From Hydractinia symbiolongicarpus (Eukaryota > Cnidaria > Hydrozoa > Anthoathecata > Hydractiniidae), in NCBI RefSeq assembly GCF_029227915.1, contig NC_079881.1:22731501-22795500 (forward strand): a stretch of 64,000 nt of DNA. The letters are read 5' to 3'. Shown piece by piece: positions 1-13,200 of this stretch. The number at the start of each line of letters is the position of its first letter. Positions within the stretch are counted from its first letter, which is position 1. The notes beneath the pieces are model-generated. The model searched no databases. It had not been told where the DNA came from and was given only the letters and a program-made list of their open reading frames with translations. The translations under genes were made by a program, and so were the position numbers.

Positions 1-375
1 CGCTGTGGTAGCGTTTCAATTAAAAATTAAGATAAAAAAAGTCATTTTTTACTGGGGGACCAATCCTAGCCGTTATCGCGCGCGGACGAAATAGCGACAG
101 TTTCAAATACTACATTTCACTGACTTTCTAACGGTATCAGTCCGTTTGAGTTATAACGGTTGGGTCACATATTCGTACCAACATGTATTTAGCAATTTTT
201 TCCTGATATTACTAGGTTGCACCGCTTTTAGCAGTGAAACGATTGACTGTGGGACTTAATTGAACTAATTTTGGACTGTGACCTGATAAATGTGATAAAT
301 GAAGAAAATTGGACTCCAAGAAATAACATTCTTCTTAATTTGACATGATTGCCGGAACTCAGCCATTACATTGGG

Positions 376-727
376 CGCTGTGGTAGCGCTTCATTTAAAA
401 ATTTAGATAAATAATTCAATTTTTACTGTGGGACCAATCCTAGCCGTTATCGCGTGCTGAAGAAACAGCGACAGTTTTAAAAACTACATTTCATTGACTT
501 TCTAACGGTGTCAGTCCGTTTGAGTTACAACGGTTGGGTCACCTATTCGTACCAACATGTATTTAACGATATTTTTCTCATATTACTAGGTTGCATCGCC
601 TTTAACAGTGAAACGATTGACTGTGGCACATAATTGAGCTGATTTTGGACTGTGACCTTATCAATGTTATAAGTGAGACATTCTTCTTAATTTGACATGA
701 TTCCCGAAACTCAGCGATTACACTGGG
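376..727. repeat. 352-bp deletion monomer (HOR unit 1)
   Basis: This monomer lacks 21 bp of the GGACTCCAAGAAATAACA box. The junction lies at about 680, where GTGAGACA runs directly into TTCTTCTTAA. Intact monomers have the deleted segment between two ACA triplets, and one ACA remains, so the deletion has 3 bp of microhomology. Confidence 0.9.
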
Positions 728-1846
728 CGCTGTGGTAGCGCTTCATTTAAAAATTTTGATAAATAAGTCAAATTTTACTGTGGGACCAATCCTAGGCGTT
801 ATAGCGCGCTGAAGAAATAGCGACAGTTTCAAAAACTGCATTTTCTGACTTTCTAACGGTGTCAGTCCGTTTGAGTTATAACAGTGGGGTCACATATTCG
901 TACCAACATGTATTTAACGATATTTTTCTCATATTACTACGTTGCATCGCTTTCAACAGTGAAACGATTGACTGTGGCACATAATTGAACTGATTTTGGA
1001 CTGTGACCTTATAAATGTGAAAGTGAGACAATTGGACTCCAAGAAATAACATTCTTCCTAATTTGATATGATTGCCGAAACTCAGTGATTACACTTGGCG
1101 CTGTGGTAGCGTTTCAATTAAAAATTAAGATAAAAAAAGTCATTTTTTACTGGGGGACCAATCCTAGCCGTTATCGCGCGCGGACGAAATAGCGACAGTT
1201 TCAAATACTACATTTCACTGACTTTCTAACGGTATCAGTCCCTTTGAGTTATAACGGTTGGGTCACATATTCGTACCAACATGTATTTAGCAATTTTTTC
1301 CTGATATTACTAGGTTGCACCGCTTTTAGCAGTGAAACGATTGACTGTGGGACTTAATTGAACTAATTTTGGACTGTGACCTGATAAATGTGATAAATGA
1401 AGAAAATTGGACTCCAAGAAATAACATTCTTCTTAATTTGACATGATTGCCGGAACTCAGCCATTACATTGGGCGCTGTGGTAGCGCTTCATTAAAAAAT
1501 TTAGATACATAAGTCAATTTTTACTGTGGGACCAATCCTAGCCGTTATTGCGTGCTGAAGAAACAGCGACAGTTTCAAAAACTACATTTCATTGACTTTC
1601 TAACGGTTTCAGTCCGTTTGAGTTACAACGGTTGGGTCACCTATTCGTACCAACGTGTATTTAACGATATTTTTCTCATATTACTACGTTGCATCGCTTT
1701 TAACAGTGAAACGATTGACTGTGGCACATAATTGAACTGATTTTGGACTGTGACCTAATAAATGTTATAAGTGAGACAATTGGACTCCAAGAAATAACAT
1801 TCTTCTTAATTTGACATGATTGCCGAAACTTAGCGATTACACTGGG

Positions 1847-2198
1847 CGCTGTGGTAGCGCTTCATTTAAAAATTTAGATACATAAGTCAATTTTTACTGT
1901 GGGACCAATCCTAGCCGTTATTGCGTGCTGAAGAAACAGCGACAGTTTCAAAAACTACATTTCATTGACTTTCTAACGGTTTCAGTCCGTTTGAGTTACA
2001 ACGGTTGGGTCACCTATTCGTACCAACATGTGTTTAACGATATTTTTCTCATAATACTAGGTTGCATCGCCTTTAACAGTGAAACGATTGACTGTGGCAC
2101 ATAATTGAACTGATTTTGGACTGTGACCTTATCAATGTTATAAGTGAGACATTCTTCTTAATTTGACATGATTGCCGAAACTCAGCGATTACACTGGG
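1847..2198. repeat. 352-bp deletion monomer (HOR unit 2)
   Basis: Same 21-bp deletion and same junction as in the 376-727 monomer, here at about 2151. Sharing the exact breakpoint means it spread as part of the HOR and did not arise independently. Confidence 0.9.
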
Positions 2199-3318
2199 CG
2201 CTGTGGTAGCGCTTCATTTAAAAATTTAGATTAATTAGTCATTTTTTACTGTGGGACCAATCCTAACCGTTATCGCGCGCTGAAGAAATACCGACAGGTT
2301 CAAAAACTGCATTTCAATGACTTTCTAACGGTGTCAGTCCGTTTGAGTTACAACGGTTGGGTCACCTATTTGTACCAACATGTATTTAACGATATTTTTC
2401 TCATATTACTACGTTGCATCGCTTTCAACAGTGAAACGATTGACTGTGGCACATAATTGAACTGATTTTGGACTGTGACCTTATAAATGTGAATGTGAGA
2501 CAATTGGACTCCAAGAAATAACATTCTTCCTAATTTGATATGATTGCCGAAACTCAGTGATTACACTGGGCGCTGTGGTAGCGTTTCAATTAAAAATTAA
2601 GATAAAAAAAGTCATTTTTTACTGGGGGACCAATCCTAGCCGTTATCGCGCGCGGAAGAAATAGCGACAGTTTCAAATACTACATTTCACTGACTTTCTA
2701 ACGGTATCAGTCCGTTTGAGTTATAACGGTTGGGTCACATATTCGTACCAACATGTATTTAGCAATTTTTTCCTGATATTACTAGGTTGCACCGCTTTTA
2801 GCAGTGAAACGATTGACTGTGGGACTTAATTGAACTAATTTTGGACTGTGACCTGATAAATGTGATAAATGAAGAAAATTGGACTCCAAGAAATAACATT
2901 CTTCTTAATTTGACATGATTGCCGGAACTCAGCCATTACATTGGGCGCTGTGGTAGCGCTTCATTAAAAAATTTAGATACATAAGTCAATTTTTACTGTG
3001 GGACCAATCCTAGCCGTTATTGCGTGCTGAAGAAACAGCGACAGTTTCAAAAACTACATTTCATTGACTTTCTAACGGTTTCAGTCTGTTTGAGTTACAA
3101 CGGTTGGGTCACCTATTCGTACCAACATGTATTTAACGATATTTTTCTCATATTACTACGTTGCATCGCTTTTAACAGTGAAAAGATTGACTGTGGCACA
3201 TAATTGAACTGATTTTGGACTGTGACCTAATAAATGTTATAAGTGAGACAATTGGACTCCAAGAAATAACATTCTTCTTAATTTGACATTATTGCCGAAA
3301 CTTAGCGATTACACTGGG

Positions 3319-3670
3319 CGCTGTGGTAGCGCTTCATTTAAAAATTTAGATACATAAGTCAATTTTTACTGTGGGACCAATCCTAGCCGTTATTGCGTGC
3401 TGAAGAAACAGCGACAGTTTCAAAAACTACATTTCATTGACTTTCTAACGGTTTCAGTCCGTTTGAGTTACAACGGTTGGGTCACCTATTCGTACCAACA
3501 TGTATTTAACGATATTTTTCTCATAATACTAGGTTGCATCGCCTTTAACAGTGAAACGATTGACTGTGGCACATAATTGAACTGATTTTGGACTGTGACC
3601 TTATCAATGTTATAAGTGAGACATTCTTCTTAATTTGACATGATTGCCGAAACTCAGCGATTACACTGGG
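3319..3670. repeat. 352-bp deletion monomer (HOR unit 3)
   Basis: Same 21-bp deletion, junction at about 3622. The rest of the monomer is of type b with an 'ATACATAAGTC' variant, like the 1847 copy. Confidence 0.9.
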
Positions 3671-4414
3671 CGCTGTGGTAGCGCTTCAATTAAAAATTAA
3701 GATAAAAAAAGTCATTTTTTACTGTGGGACCAATCCTAGCCGTTAGGGCGCTGAAGTAATAGAGACAGTTTCAAATACTACATTTCACTGACTTTCTAAC
3801 GGTATCAGTCCGTTTGAGTTATAACGGTTGGGTCACATATTCGTACCAACATGTATTTAGCGATTTTTTCCTGATATTACTAGGTTGCACCGCTTTTAGC
3901 AGTGAAACGATTGACTGTGGGACTTAATTGAACTAATTTTGGACTGTGACCTGATAAATGTGATAAATGAAGAAAATTGGACTTCAAGAAATAACATTCT
4001 TCTTAATTTGACATGATTGCCGGAACTCAGCCATTACTTTGGGCGCCGTGGTAGCGCTTCATTAAAAAATTTAGATTAATAAGTCATTTTTTACTGGGGG
4101 ACCAATCCTAGCCGTTAGGGCGCTGAAGTAATAGAGACAGTTTCAAATACTACATTTCACTGACTTTCTAACGGTATCAGTCCGTTTGAGTTATAACGGT
4201 TGGGTCACATATTCGTACCAATATGTATTTAACGATATTTTTCTCATATTACTACGTTGCATCGCTTTTAACAGTGAAACGATTGACTGTGGCACATAAT
4301 TGAACTGATTTTGGACTGTGACCTAATAAATGTTATAAGTGAGACAATTGGACTCCAAGAAATAACATTCTTCTTAATTCGACATGATTGCCGAAACTTA
4401 GCGATTACACTGGG

Positions 4415-4766
4415 CGCTGTTGTAGCGCTTCATTTAAAAATTTAGATAAATAAGTCAATTTTTACTGTGGGACCATTCCTAGCCGTTATTGCGTGCTGAA
4501 GAAACAGCGACAGTTTCAAAAACTACATTTCATTGACTTTCTAACGGTTTCAGTCCGTTTGAGTTACAACGGTTGGGTCACCTATTCGTACCAACATGTA
4601 TTTAACGATATTTTTCTCATAATACTAGGTTGCATCGCCTTTAACAGTGAAACGATTGACTGTGGCACATAATTGAACTGATTTTGGACTGTGACCTTAT
4701 CAATGTTATAAGTGAGACATTCTCCTTAATTTGACATGATTGCCGAAACTCAGCGATTACACTGGG
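4415..4766. repeat. 352-bp deletion monomer (HOR unit 4)
   Basis: Same 21-bp deletion, junction at about 4719, followed by TTCTCC where the others have TTCTTC. The phase motif is altered at both ends: CGCTGTTG at 4415, and the next monomer begins CAATGTGG at 4767. No deletion monomer is seen downstream of this one. Confidence 0.9.
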
Positions 4767-5884
4767 CAATGTGGTAGCGCTTCAATTAAAAATTAAGATA
4801 AAAAAAGTCATTTTTTACTGTGGGACCAATCCTAGCCGTTAGGGCGCTGAAGTAATAGAGACAGTTTCAAATACTACATTTCACTGACTTTCTAACGGTA
4901 TCAGTCCGTTTGAGTTATAACGGTTGGGTCACATATTCGTACCAACATGTATTTAGCGATTTTTTCCTGATATTACTAGGTTGCACCGCTTTTAGCAGTG
5001 AAACGATTGACTGTGGGACTTAATTGAACTAATTTTGGACTGTGACCTGATAAATGTGGTAAATGAAGAAAATTGGACTTCAAGAAATAACATTCTTCTT
5101 AATTTGACATGATTGCCGGAACTCAGCCATTACACTGGGCGCTGTGGTAGCGCTTCATTAAAAAATTTAGATTAATAAGTCATTTTTTACTGGGGGACCA
5201 ATCCTAGCCGTTATCGCGCGCGGAAGAAATAGCGACAGTTTGAAAAACTACATTTCATTGACTTTCTAACGGTGTCAGTCCGTTTGAGTTACAACGATTG
5301 GATCACCTATTCGTACCAATATGTATTTAACGATATTTATCTCATATTACTACGTTGCATCGCTTTTAACAGTGAAACGATTGACTGTGGCACATAATTG
5401 AACTGATTTTGGACTGTGACCTAATAAATGTTATAAGTGAGACAATTGGACTCCAAGAAATAACATTCTTCTTAATTCGACATGATTGCCGAAACTTAGC
5501 GATTACACTGGGCGCTGTTGTAGCGCTTCATTTAAAAATTTGGATAAATAAGTCAATTTTTACTGTGGGACCAATCCTAGCCGTTATTGCGTGCTGAAGA
5601 AACAGCGACAGTTTCAAAAACTACATTTCATTGACTTTCTAACGGTTTCAGTCCGTTTGAGTTACAACGGTTGGGTCACCTATTCGTACCAACATGTAAT
5701 TAACGATATTTTTCTCATATTACTAGGTTGCATCGCTTTTAACAATGAAATGATTGACTGTGGGACTTAATTGAACTGATTATGGACTGTGACCTTAAAA
5801 ATGTGAATGTGAGACAATTGGACTCCAAGAAATAACATTCTTCTTAATTTGACATGACTGCCGAAACTCAGCGATTACACTAGG

Positions 5885-6397
5885 CGCTGTGGTAGCGCTT
5901 TAATTAAAAATTAAGATAAAAAAGTCATTTTTTGCTGTGGGACCAATCCTAGCCGTTAGCGCGCGCTAAAGTAATAGAGACAGTTTCAAATACTACATTT
6001 CACTGATTTTCTGACGGTGTCAATCCGTTTGAGTTTCAACGGTTGGGTAACATATTCGTACCAACATGTATTTAGCGATATTTTTCTGACATTACTAGGT
6101 TGCATCGCTTTTAGCAGTGAAACGATTGACTGTGGGACTTAATTGAACTAATTTTGGACTGTGACCAGATAAATATGATAAATGAGACAATTGGACTCCA
6201 AGAAATAACATTCTTCTTAATTTGACATGAATGCCGGAACTCAGCGATTTCACAGGGCGCTGTGGTAGCGCTTCTTTTAAAAATTTAGATTAATGAGTCA
6301 TTTCTTATTGTGGGACCAATCCTAGCTGTTAGCGCGCGCTGAAGTAATAGAGACAGTTTCAAATACTACATTTCACTGATTTTCTAACGGTGTCATT
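5885..6397. repeat. Transition segment: type a and type d satellite monomers
   Basis: Monomers start at 5885 and 6258. The first type d monomer (cttttaaaaa..taatgag) appears here, marking the end of the trimeric HOR. Stretches around 5966 (CTAAAG with TTCTGACGGTGTCAATCC) match those around 13039, an offset of 7073 bp or 19 monomers, so part of this segment has a distant copy. No gene is present. Confidence 0.75.
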
Positions 6398-9380
6398 CCG
6401 TTTGAGTTATAACGGTTAAGTCACATATTCGTACCAACATGTATTTTGCGAAATTTTTCTGATATTACTAGGTTGCATCGCTTTTAACAATGAAACGACT
6501 GATTGTGGGACTTAATTGAACTAACTTTGGACTGCGACCTGATAAATATGATAAATGTGATAATTGGACTCCAAGAAATAACATTCTTCTTAATTTGACA
6601 TGATTGCCGGAACTCAGCGATTACACTGGGCGGTGTGGTAGCGCATCTTTCAGAAATTTAGATTAATGAGTCATTTCTTACTGTGGGAGCAATCCAGCCG
6701 TTAGCGCGCGCTGAAGTAATAGAGACAGTTTCAAATACCACATTTCAATGAATTTCTAACGGTGTCAGTCCGTTTGAGTTACAACGGTTGGGTCACTTAT
6801 TCGTACCAACATGTATTTAACGATATTTTTCTCATATTACTAGGTTGCATCGCTTTTAACAGTGAAACGATTGACTGTGGCACATAATTGAACTGATTTT
6901 GGACTGTGACCTTATACATGTTATAAGTGAGACAATTGGACTCCAAGAAATAACATTTTTCTTAATTTGACATGATTGACGAAACTCAGCGATTACACTG
7001 GGCGCTGTGGTAGCGCTTCATTTAAAAATTTAGATAAATAAGTCAATTTTTACTGTGGGACCAATCCTAGCCGTTAGTGCGCTGAAGTAATAGAGACAGT
7101 TTCAAATACTACATTTCACTGACCTTCTAACGGCGTCAGTCCGTTTGAGTTTCAACGGTTGTGTCACATGATCGTACCAACATGTATTTAGCGATATTTA
7201 ACTGATATTACTAGGTTGCATCGCTTTTAGCAGTGAAACGATTGACTGTGGGACTTAATTGAACTAACTTTGGACTGCGATCTGATAAATATGATAAATG
7301 AGACAATTGGACTCCAAGAAATAACATTCTTCTTAATTTGACAAGTTTGCCGGAACTCAGCGATTACACTGGGCGGTGTGGTAGCGCTTCTTTCAGAAAT
7401 TTAGATTAATGAGTCATTTCTTACTGTGGGACCAATCCAGCCATTAGCGCTCGTTGAAGTAATAGAGACAGTTTCAGATACCACATTTCAATGAATTTCT
7501 AAGGGTGTCAGTCCGTTTGAGTTACAACGGTTGGGTCTCTTATTTGTACCAACATGTATTTAACGATATTTTTCTCATATTACTAGGTTGCATCGCTTTT
7601 AACAGTGAAACGATTTACTGTGGCACATAATTGAACTGATTTTGGACTGTCACCATATAAATGTTATAAGTGAGACAATTGGACTCCAAGAAATAACATT
7701 CTTCTTAATTTGACATGATTGCCGAAACTCAGCGATTACACTGGGCGCTGTGGTATCGCTTCATTTAAAAATTTAGATAAATAAGTCAATTTTTACTGTG
7801 GGACCAATCCTAGCCGTTATCGCGCGCTGAAGAAACAGCGACAGTTTCAAAAACTACATTTCATTGACTTTCTAACAGTGTCAGTCCGTTTGAGTTATAA
7901 CGGTTAAGTCACATATTCGTACCAACATGTATTTTGCGAAATTTTTCTGATATTACTAGGTTGCATCGCTTTTAACAATGAAACGACTGATTGTGGGACT
8001 TAATTGAACTAACTTTGGACTGCGACCTGATAAATATGATAAATGTGATAATTGGACTCCAAGAAATAACATTCTTCTTAATTTGACATGATTGCCGGAA
8101 CTCAGCGATTACACTGGGCGGTGTGGTAGCGCATCTTTCAGAAATTTAGATTAATGAGTCATTTCTTACTGTGGGACCAATCCAGCCGTTAGCGCGCGCT
8201 GAAGTAATAGAGACAGTTTCAAATACCACATTTCAATGAATTTCTAACGGTGTCAGTCCGTTTGAGTTACAACGGTTGGGTCACTTATTCGTACCAACAT
8301 GTATTTAACGATATTTTTCTCATATTACTAGGTTGCATCGCTTTTAACAGTGAAACGATTGACTGTGGCACATAATTGAACTGATTTTGGACTGTGACCT
8401 TATACATGTTATAAGTGAGACAATTGGACTCCAAGAAATAACATTTTTCTTAATTTGACATGATTGACGAAACTCAGCGATTACACTGGGCGCTGTGGTA
8501 GCGCTTCATTTAAAAATTTAGATAAATAAGTCAATTTTTACTGTGGGACCAATCCTAGCCGTTAGTGCGCTGAAGTAATAGAGACAGTTTCAAATACTAC
8601 ATTTCACTGACCTTCTAACGGCGTCAGTCCGTTTGAGTTTCAACGGTTGTGTCACATGATCGTACCAACATGTATTTAGCGATATTTAACTGATATTACT
8701 AGGTTGCATCGCTTTTAGCAGTGAAACGATTGACTGTGGGACTTAATTGAACTAACTTTGGACTGCGATCTGATAAATATGATAAATGAGACAATTGGAC
8801 TCCAAGAAATAACATTCTTCTTAATTTGACAAGTTTGCCGGAACTCAGCGATTACACTGGGCGGTGTGGTAGCGCTTCTTTCAGAAATTTAGATTAATGA
8901 GTCATTTCTTACTGTGGGACCAATCCAGCCATTAGCGCTCGTTGAAGTAATAGAGACAGTTTCAGATACCACATTTCAATGAATTTCTAAGGGTGTCAGT
9001 CCGTTTGAGTTACAACGGTTGGGTCTCTTATTTGTACCAACATGTATTTAACGATATTTTTCTCATATTACTAGGTTGCATCGCTTTTAACAGTGAAACG
9101 ATTTACTGTGGCACATAATTGAACTGATTTTGGACTGTCACCATATAAATGTTATAAGTGAGACAATTGGACTCCAAGAAATAACATTCTTCTTAATTTG
9201 ACATGATTGCCGAAACTCAGCGATTACACTGGGCGCTGTGGTATCGCTTCATTTAAAAATTTAGATAAATAAGTCAATTTTTACTGTGGGACCAATCCTA
9301 GCCGTTATCGCGCGCTGAAGAAACAGCGACAGTTTCAAAAACTACATTTCATTGACTTTCTAACAGTGTCAGTCCGTTTG
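6398..9380. repeat. Tandem tetramer duplication, unit 1488 bp (two copies)
   Basis: Bases 6398-7885 recur at 7886-9373 with an offset of exactly 1488 bp, and agreement ends within a few bases of 9380 (GAGTTAT versus GAGTTAC). I saw one mismatch in the stretches compared (GGGAGC at about 6688 versus GGGACC). Monomers start at 6258, 6631, 7003, 7374, 7746, 8119, 8491, 8862 and 9234, alternating types e and b. The monomer at 7746 is a hybrid: its 5' part matches monomer 9234 and its 3' part matches monomer 6258, as expected for an unequal crossover joint. No gene is present. Confidence 0.88.
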
Positions 9381-10909
9381 AGTTACAACGGTTGTGTCAC
9401 CTATTCGTACCAACATGCATTTAACGATATTTTTCTCATATTACTAGGTTGCATCGCCTTTAACAGTGAAACGATTGACTGTGGCACATAACTGAACTGA
9501 TTTTAGACTGTGACCTTATCAATGTTTTAAGTAAGACAATTGGACTCCAAGAAATAACATTCTTCTTAATTTGACATGATTCCCGAAACTCAGCGATTAC
9601 ACTAGTCGCTGTGGTAGCGTTTCATTTAAAAATTTAGATAAATAAGTCAATTTTTACTGTGGGACCAATCCTAGGCGTTATCGCGCGCTGAAGAAATAGC
9701 GACAGTTTCAAAAACTGCATTTCATGGACTTTCTAACGGTGTCAGTCCGTTTGAGTTATAACGGTTAAGTGACATATTCGTACCAACATCTATTTAGCAA
9801 ATTTTGTCTGATATTACTGAGTTGCTTCGCTTTTAACAATGAAACGATTGACTGTGGGACTTAATTGAACTGATTATGGACTGTGACCTTTAAAATGTGA
9901 AAGTGAGACAATTGGACTCAAAGAAATAACATTCTTCTTAATTTGATATGACTGCCGAAACTCAGCGATTACACTAGGCGCTGTGGTAGCGCTTCAATTA
10001 AAAATTAAGATAAAAAAGTCATTTTTTACTGTGGGACCAATCCTAGCCGTTAGCGCGCTGAAGTAATAGAGACAGTTTCAAATACTACATTTCACTGACT
10101 TTCTAACGGCGTCAGTCCGTTTAAGTTTCAACGGTTGGGTCACATATTCGTACCAACATGTATTTAGCGATATTTATCTGATATTACTAGGTTGCATCTC
10201 TTTAGCAGTGAAACGATTGACTGTGGGACTTAATTGAACTAATTTTGGACTGTGACCTGATAAATGTGATAAATGAAAGAAATTGGACTCCAGGAAATAA
10301 CATTCTTCTTAATTTGACATGATTGCCGAAACTCAGGGATTGCACTGAGCGCTGTGGTAGCGCTTCATTAAAAAATTTAGATAAATAAGTCATTCTTCAC
10401 TGTCGGACCAATCCTAGCCGTTATCGCGCGCTGAAGAAATAGCGACAGTTTCAAAAACTACATTTCATTGACTTTCTAACGGTGTCAGTCCGGTTGAGTT
10501 ACAACGATTGGGCACCTATTCGTACCAACATGTATTTAGCAATATTTTTCTGATATTACTAGGTTGCATCGCTTTTAACAATGACACGATTGACTGTAGG
10601 ACTTAATTGAACTAACTTTGGACTGCGACCTGATAAATATGATAAATGAGACAATTGGACTCCAAGAAATAACATTCTTCTTAATTTGACGTGATTGCCG
10701 GAACTCAGCGATTATACTGGGCGCTGTGGTAGCGCTTCATTTAAAAATTTAGATTAATGAGTCATTCCTTACTTTGGGACCAATCCTAGCCGTTATCGCG
10801 TGCTGAAGAAATAGCGACAGTTTAAAAAACTACATTTCATTGACTTTCTAACGGTGTCAGTCCGTTTCAGTTACAACGATTGGACACCTATTCGTACCAA
10901 CATGTATAT
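9381..10909. repeat. Unduplicated satellite monomers, mixed types
   Basis: Monomers start at 9607, 9979, 10350 and 10722. Bases 9607-10349 resemble 18173-18916 (offset 8566 bp, 23 monomers), including the shared variants CATGGACTTTC and GTCTGATATTACT with an altered GTTGCTTCGC box, so this segment has an older copy 8.6 kb downstream. Nothing other than satellite is seen. Confidence 0.75.
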
Positions 10910-12449
10910 AGCGATATTTTTCTGATATTACTAGGTGGCATCGCTTTTAACAATGAAACGATTGACTGTAGGACTTAATTGAACTAACTTTGGACTGCGA
11001 CCTGATAAATATGATAAATGAGACAATTGGACTCCAAGAAATAACATTCTTCTTAATTTGACGTGAATGCTGGAACTCAGCGATTATACTAGGCGCTGTG
11101 GTATCGCTTCATTTAAAAATTTAGATAAATAAGTCAATTTTTACTGTGGGACCAATCCTAGGCGTTATCGCGCGCTGAAGAAATAGCAACAGTTTCAAAA
11201 ACTGCATTTCATCAACTTTCTAACAGTGTCAGTCCGCTTGAGTTATAGCGGTTGGGTCACATATTCGTACCAACATGTATTTAGCGATATTTATCTGATA
11301 TTACTAGGTTGCATCGTTTTTAACAGTGAAACGATTGACTGTGGGACTTAACTAAACTAACTTTGGACTGTGTCCTGATAAATGTGATAAATGAGAAAAT
11401 TGGACTCCAAGAAATAACATTCTTCCTAATTTGACATGATTGCCGGAACTCAGCGATTACACTGGGCGCTGTGGTAGCGCTTCTTTTAAAAATTTAGATT
11501 AATGAGTCATTTCTTACTGTGGGACCAATCCTAGCCGTTAGCGCGCGCTGAAGTAATAAAGACAGTTTCAAATGCTACATTTCACTGAGTTTCTAACGGT
11601 GTCAGTCCGTTTGAGTTTCAACAGTTGTGTCACATATTCGTACCAACATGTATTTAGCGATATTTTTCTGATATTACTAGGTTGCATCGCTTTTAACAAT
11701 GAAACGATTGACTGTAGGACTTAATTGAACTAACTTTGGACTGCGACCTGATAAATATGATAAATGAGACAATTGGACTCCAAGAAATAACATTCTTCTT
11801 AATTCGACGTGAATGCTGGAACTCAGCGATTATACTAGGCGCTGTGGTATCGCTTCATTTAAAAATTTAGATAAATAAGTCAATTTTTACTGTGGGACCA
11901 ATCCTAGGCGTTATCGCGCGCTGAAGAAATAGCAACAGTTTCAAAAACTGCATTTCATTAACTTTCTAACAGTGTCAGTCCGCTTGAGTTATAGCGGTTG
12001 GGTCACATATTCGTACCAACATGTATTTAGCGATATTTATCTGATATTACTAGGTTGCATCGTTTTTAACAGTGAAACGATTGACTGTGGGACTTAACTA
12101 AACTAACTTTGGACTGTGTCCTGATAAATGTGATAAATGAGAAAATTGGACTCCAAGAAATAACATTCTTCCTAATTTGACATGATTGCCGGAACTCAGC
12201 GATTACACTGGGCGCTGTGGTAGCGCTTCTTTTAAAAATTTAGATTAATGAGTCATTTCTTACTGTGGGACCAATCCTAGCCGTTAGCGCGCGCTGAAGT
12301 AATAAAGACAGTTTCAAATGCTACATTTCACTGAGTTTCTAACGGTGTCAGTCCGTTTGAGTTTCAACAGTTGTGTCACATATTCGTACCAACATGTATT
12401 TAGCGATATTTTTCTGATATTACTAGGTTGCATCGCTTTTAACAATGAA
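10910..12449. repeat. Tandem dimer duplication, unit 746 bp
   Basis: Bases about 10910-11703 match about 11656-12449 at an offset of 746 bp, two monomers. The rare variant GAATGCTGGAACTC followed by TATACTAGGCGCTGTGGTATCG occurs at both 11064 and 11810. Differences seen are few: GGTGGCA versus GGTTGCA, CATCAAC versus CATTAAC, and AATTTGACG versus AATTCGACG. Monomers start at 11094, 11467, 11840 and 12213, alternating types b and d. Confidence 0.85.
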
Positions 12450-13200
12450 ATGATTGACTGTGGGACTTAATTGAACTGATTATGGACTGTGACCTTAAAA
12501 ATGTGAATGTGAGACAATTGGACTCCAAGAAATAACATTCTTCTAAATTTGACATGACTGCCGAAACTCAGCGATTACACTAGGCGCTGTGGTAGCGCTT
12601 TAATTAAAAATTAAGATAAAAAGTCATTTTTTGCTGTGGGACCAATCCTAGCCGTTAGTGCGCGTTGAAGTAATAGAGACAGATTTCAAATACTACATTC
12701 CATTAACTTTCTAACGGTGTCAGTCCGTTTGAGTTATAACGGTTGGGTCACATATTCGTACCAACATGTATTTAGCGAATTTTTTCTGATATTACTAGGT
12801 TGCATCGCTTTTAACAGTGAAACGATTGACTGTGGGACTTAATTGAACTAACTTTGGACTGTGAATTGATAAATGTGATAAATGAAAAAAATTGGACTCC
12901 AAGAAATAACATTCTTCTTAATTTGACATGATTGCCGAACTCAGCGATTACAATGGGCGCTGTGGTGGCGCTTCTTTTAAAAATTTAGATTAATGAGTCA
13001 TTTCTTACTGTGGGACCAATCCTAGCCGTTAGCGCGCGCTAAAGTAATAGAGACAGTTTCAAATACTACATTTCACTGATTTTCTGACGGTGTCAATCCG
13101 TTTGAGTTTCAACGGTTGGGTAACATATTCGTACCAACATGTATTTAGCGATATTTTTCTGATATTACTAGGTTGCATCGCTTTTAACAATGAAACGATT
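12450..13200. repeat. Satellite segment with distant similarity to 5.7-6.4 kb
   Basis: Monomers start at 12585 and 12958, types a and d. The sequence from about 12421 resembles that from 5721 (offset 6700, 18 monomers), and that around 13039 resembles 5966 (offset 7073, 19 monomers). The one-monomer change of offset shows that a monomer was gained or lost between the two copies. No gene is seen. Confidence 0.7.

Larger units (their letters stand above)
1..5884. repeat. Trimeric higher-order repeat (about 1.1 kb), five units, one expanded to a tetramer
   Basis: Monomer starts: 1, 376, 728, 1099, 1474, 1847, 2199, 2571, 2946, 3319, 3671, 4044, 4415, 4767, 5140, 5513. Type a monomers (AATTAAAAATTAAGATAAAAAA) open each unit at 1, 1099, 2571, 3671 and 4767, giving unit lengths of 1098, 1472, 1100, 1096 and 1118 bp. 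The 1472-bp unit carries an extra type b monomer and is a four-monomer variant of the three-monomer unit. Monomer 1-375 and monomer 1099-1473 are almost identical, far closer than neighbouring monomers are to each other, which defines the HOR. The first four units each contain one 352-bp monomer with the same deletion. The fifth does not; its monomers are 373, 373 and 372 bp. Confidence 0.88.

Noticed and set aside
5409-5597. Plus-strand open frame of 62 codons
   Set aside because: Chance frame across a monomer joint, not kept in equivalent monomers.
10202-10393. Minus-strand open frame of 63 codons
   Set aside because: Single occurrence in the array, no conserved counterpart and no recognisable feature.
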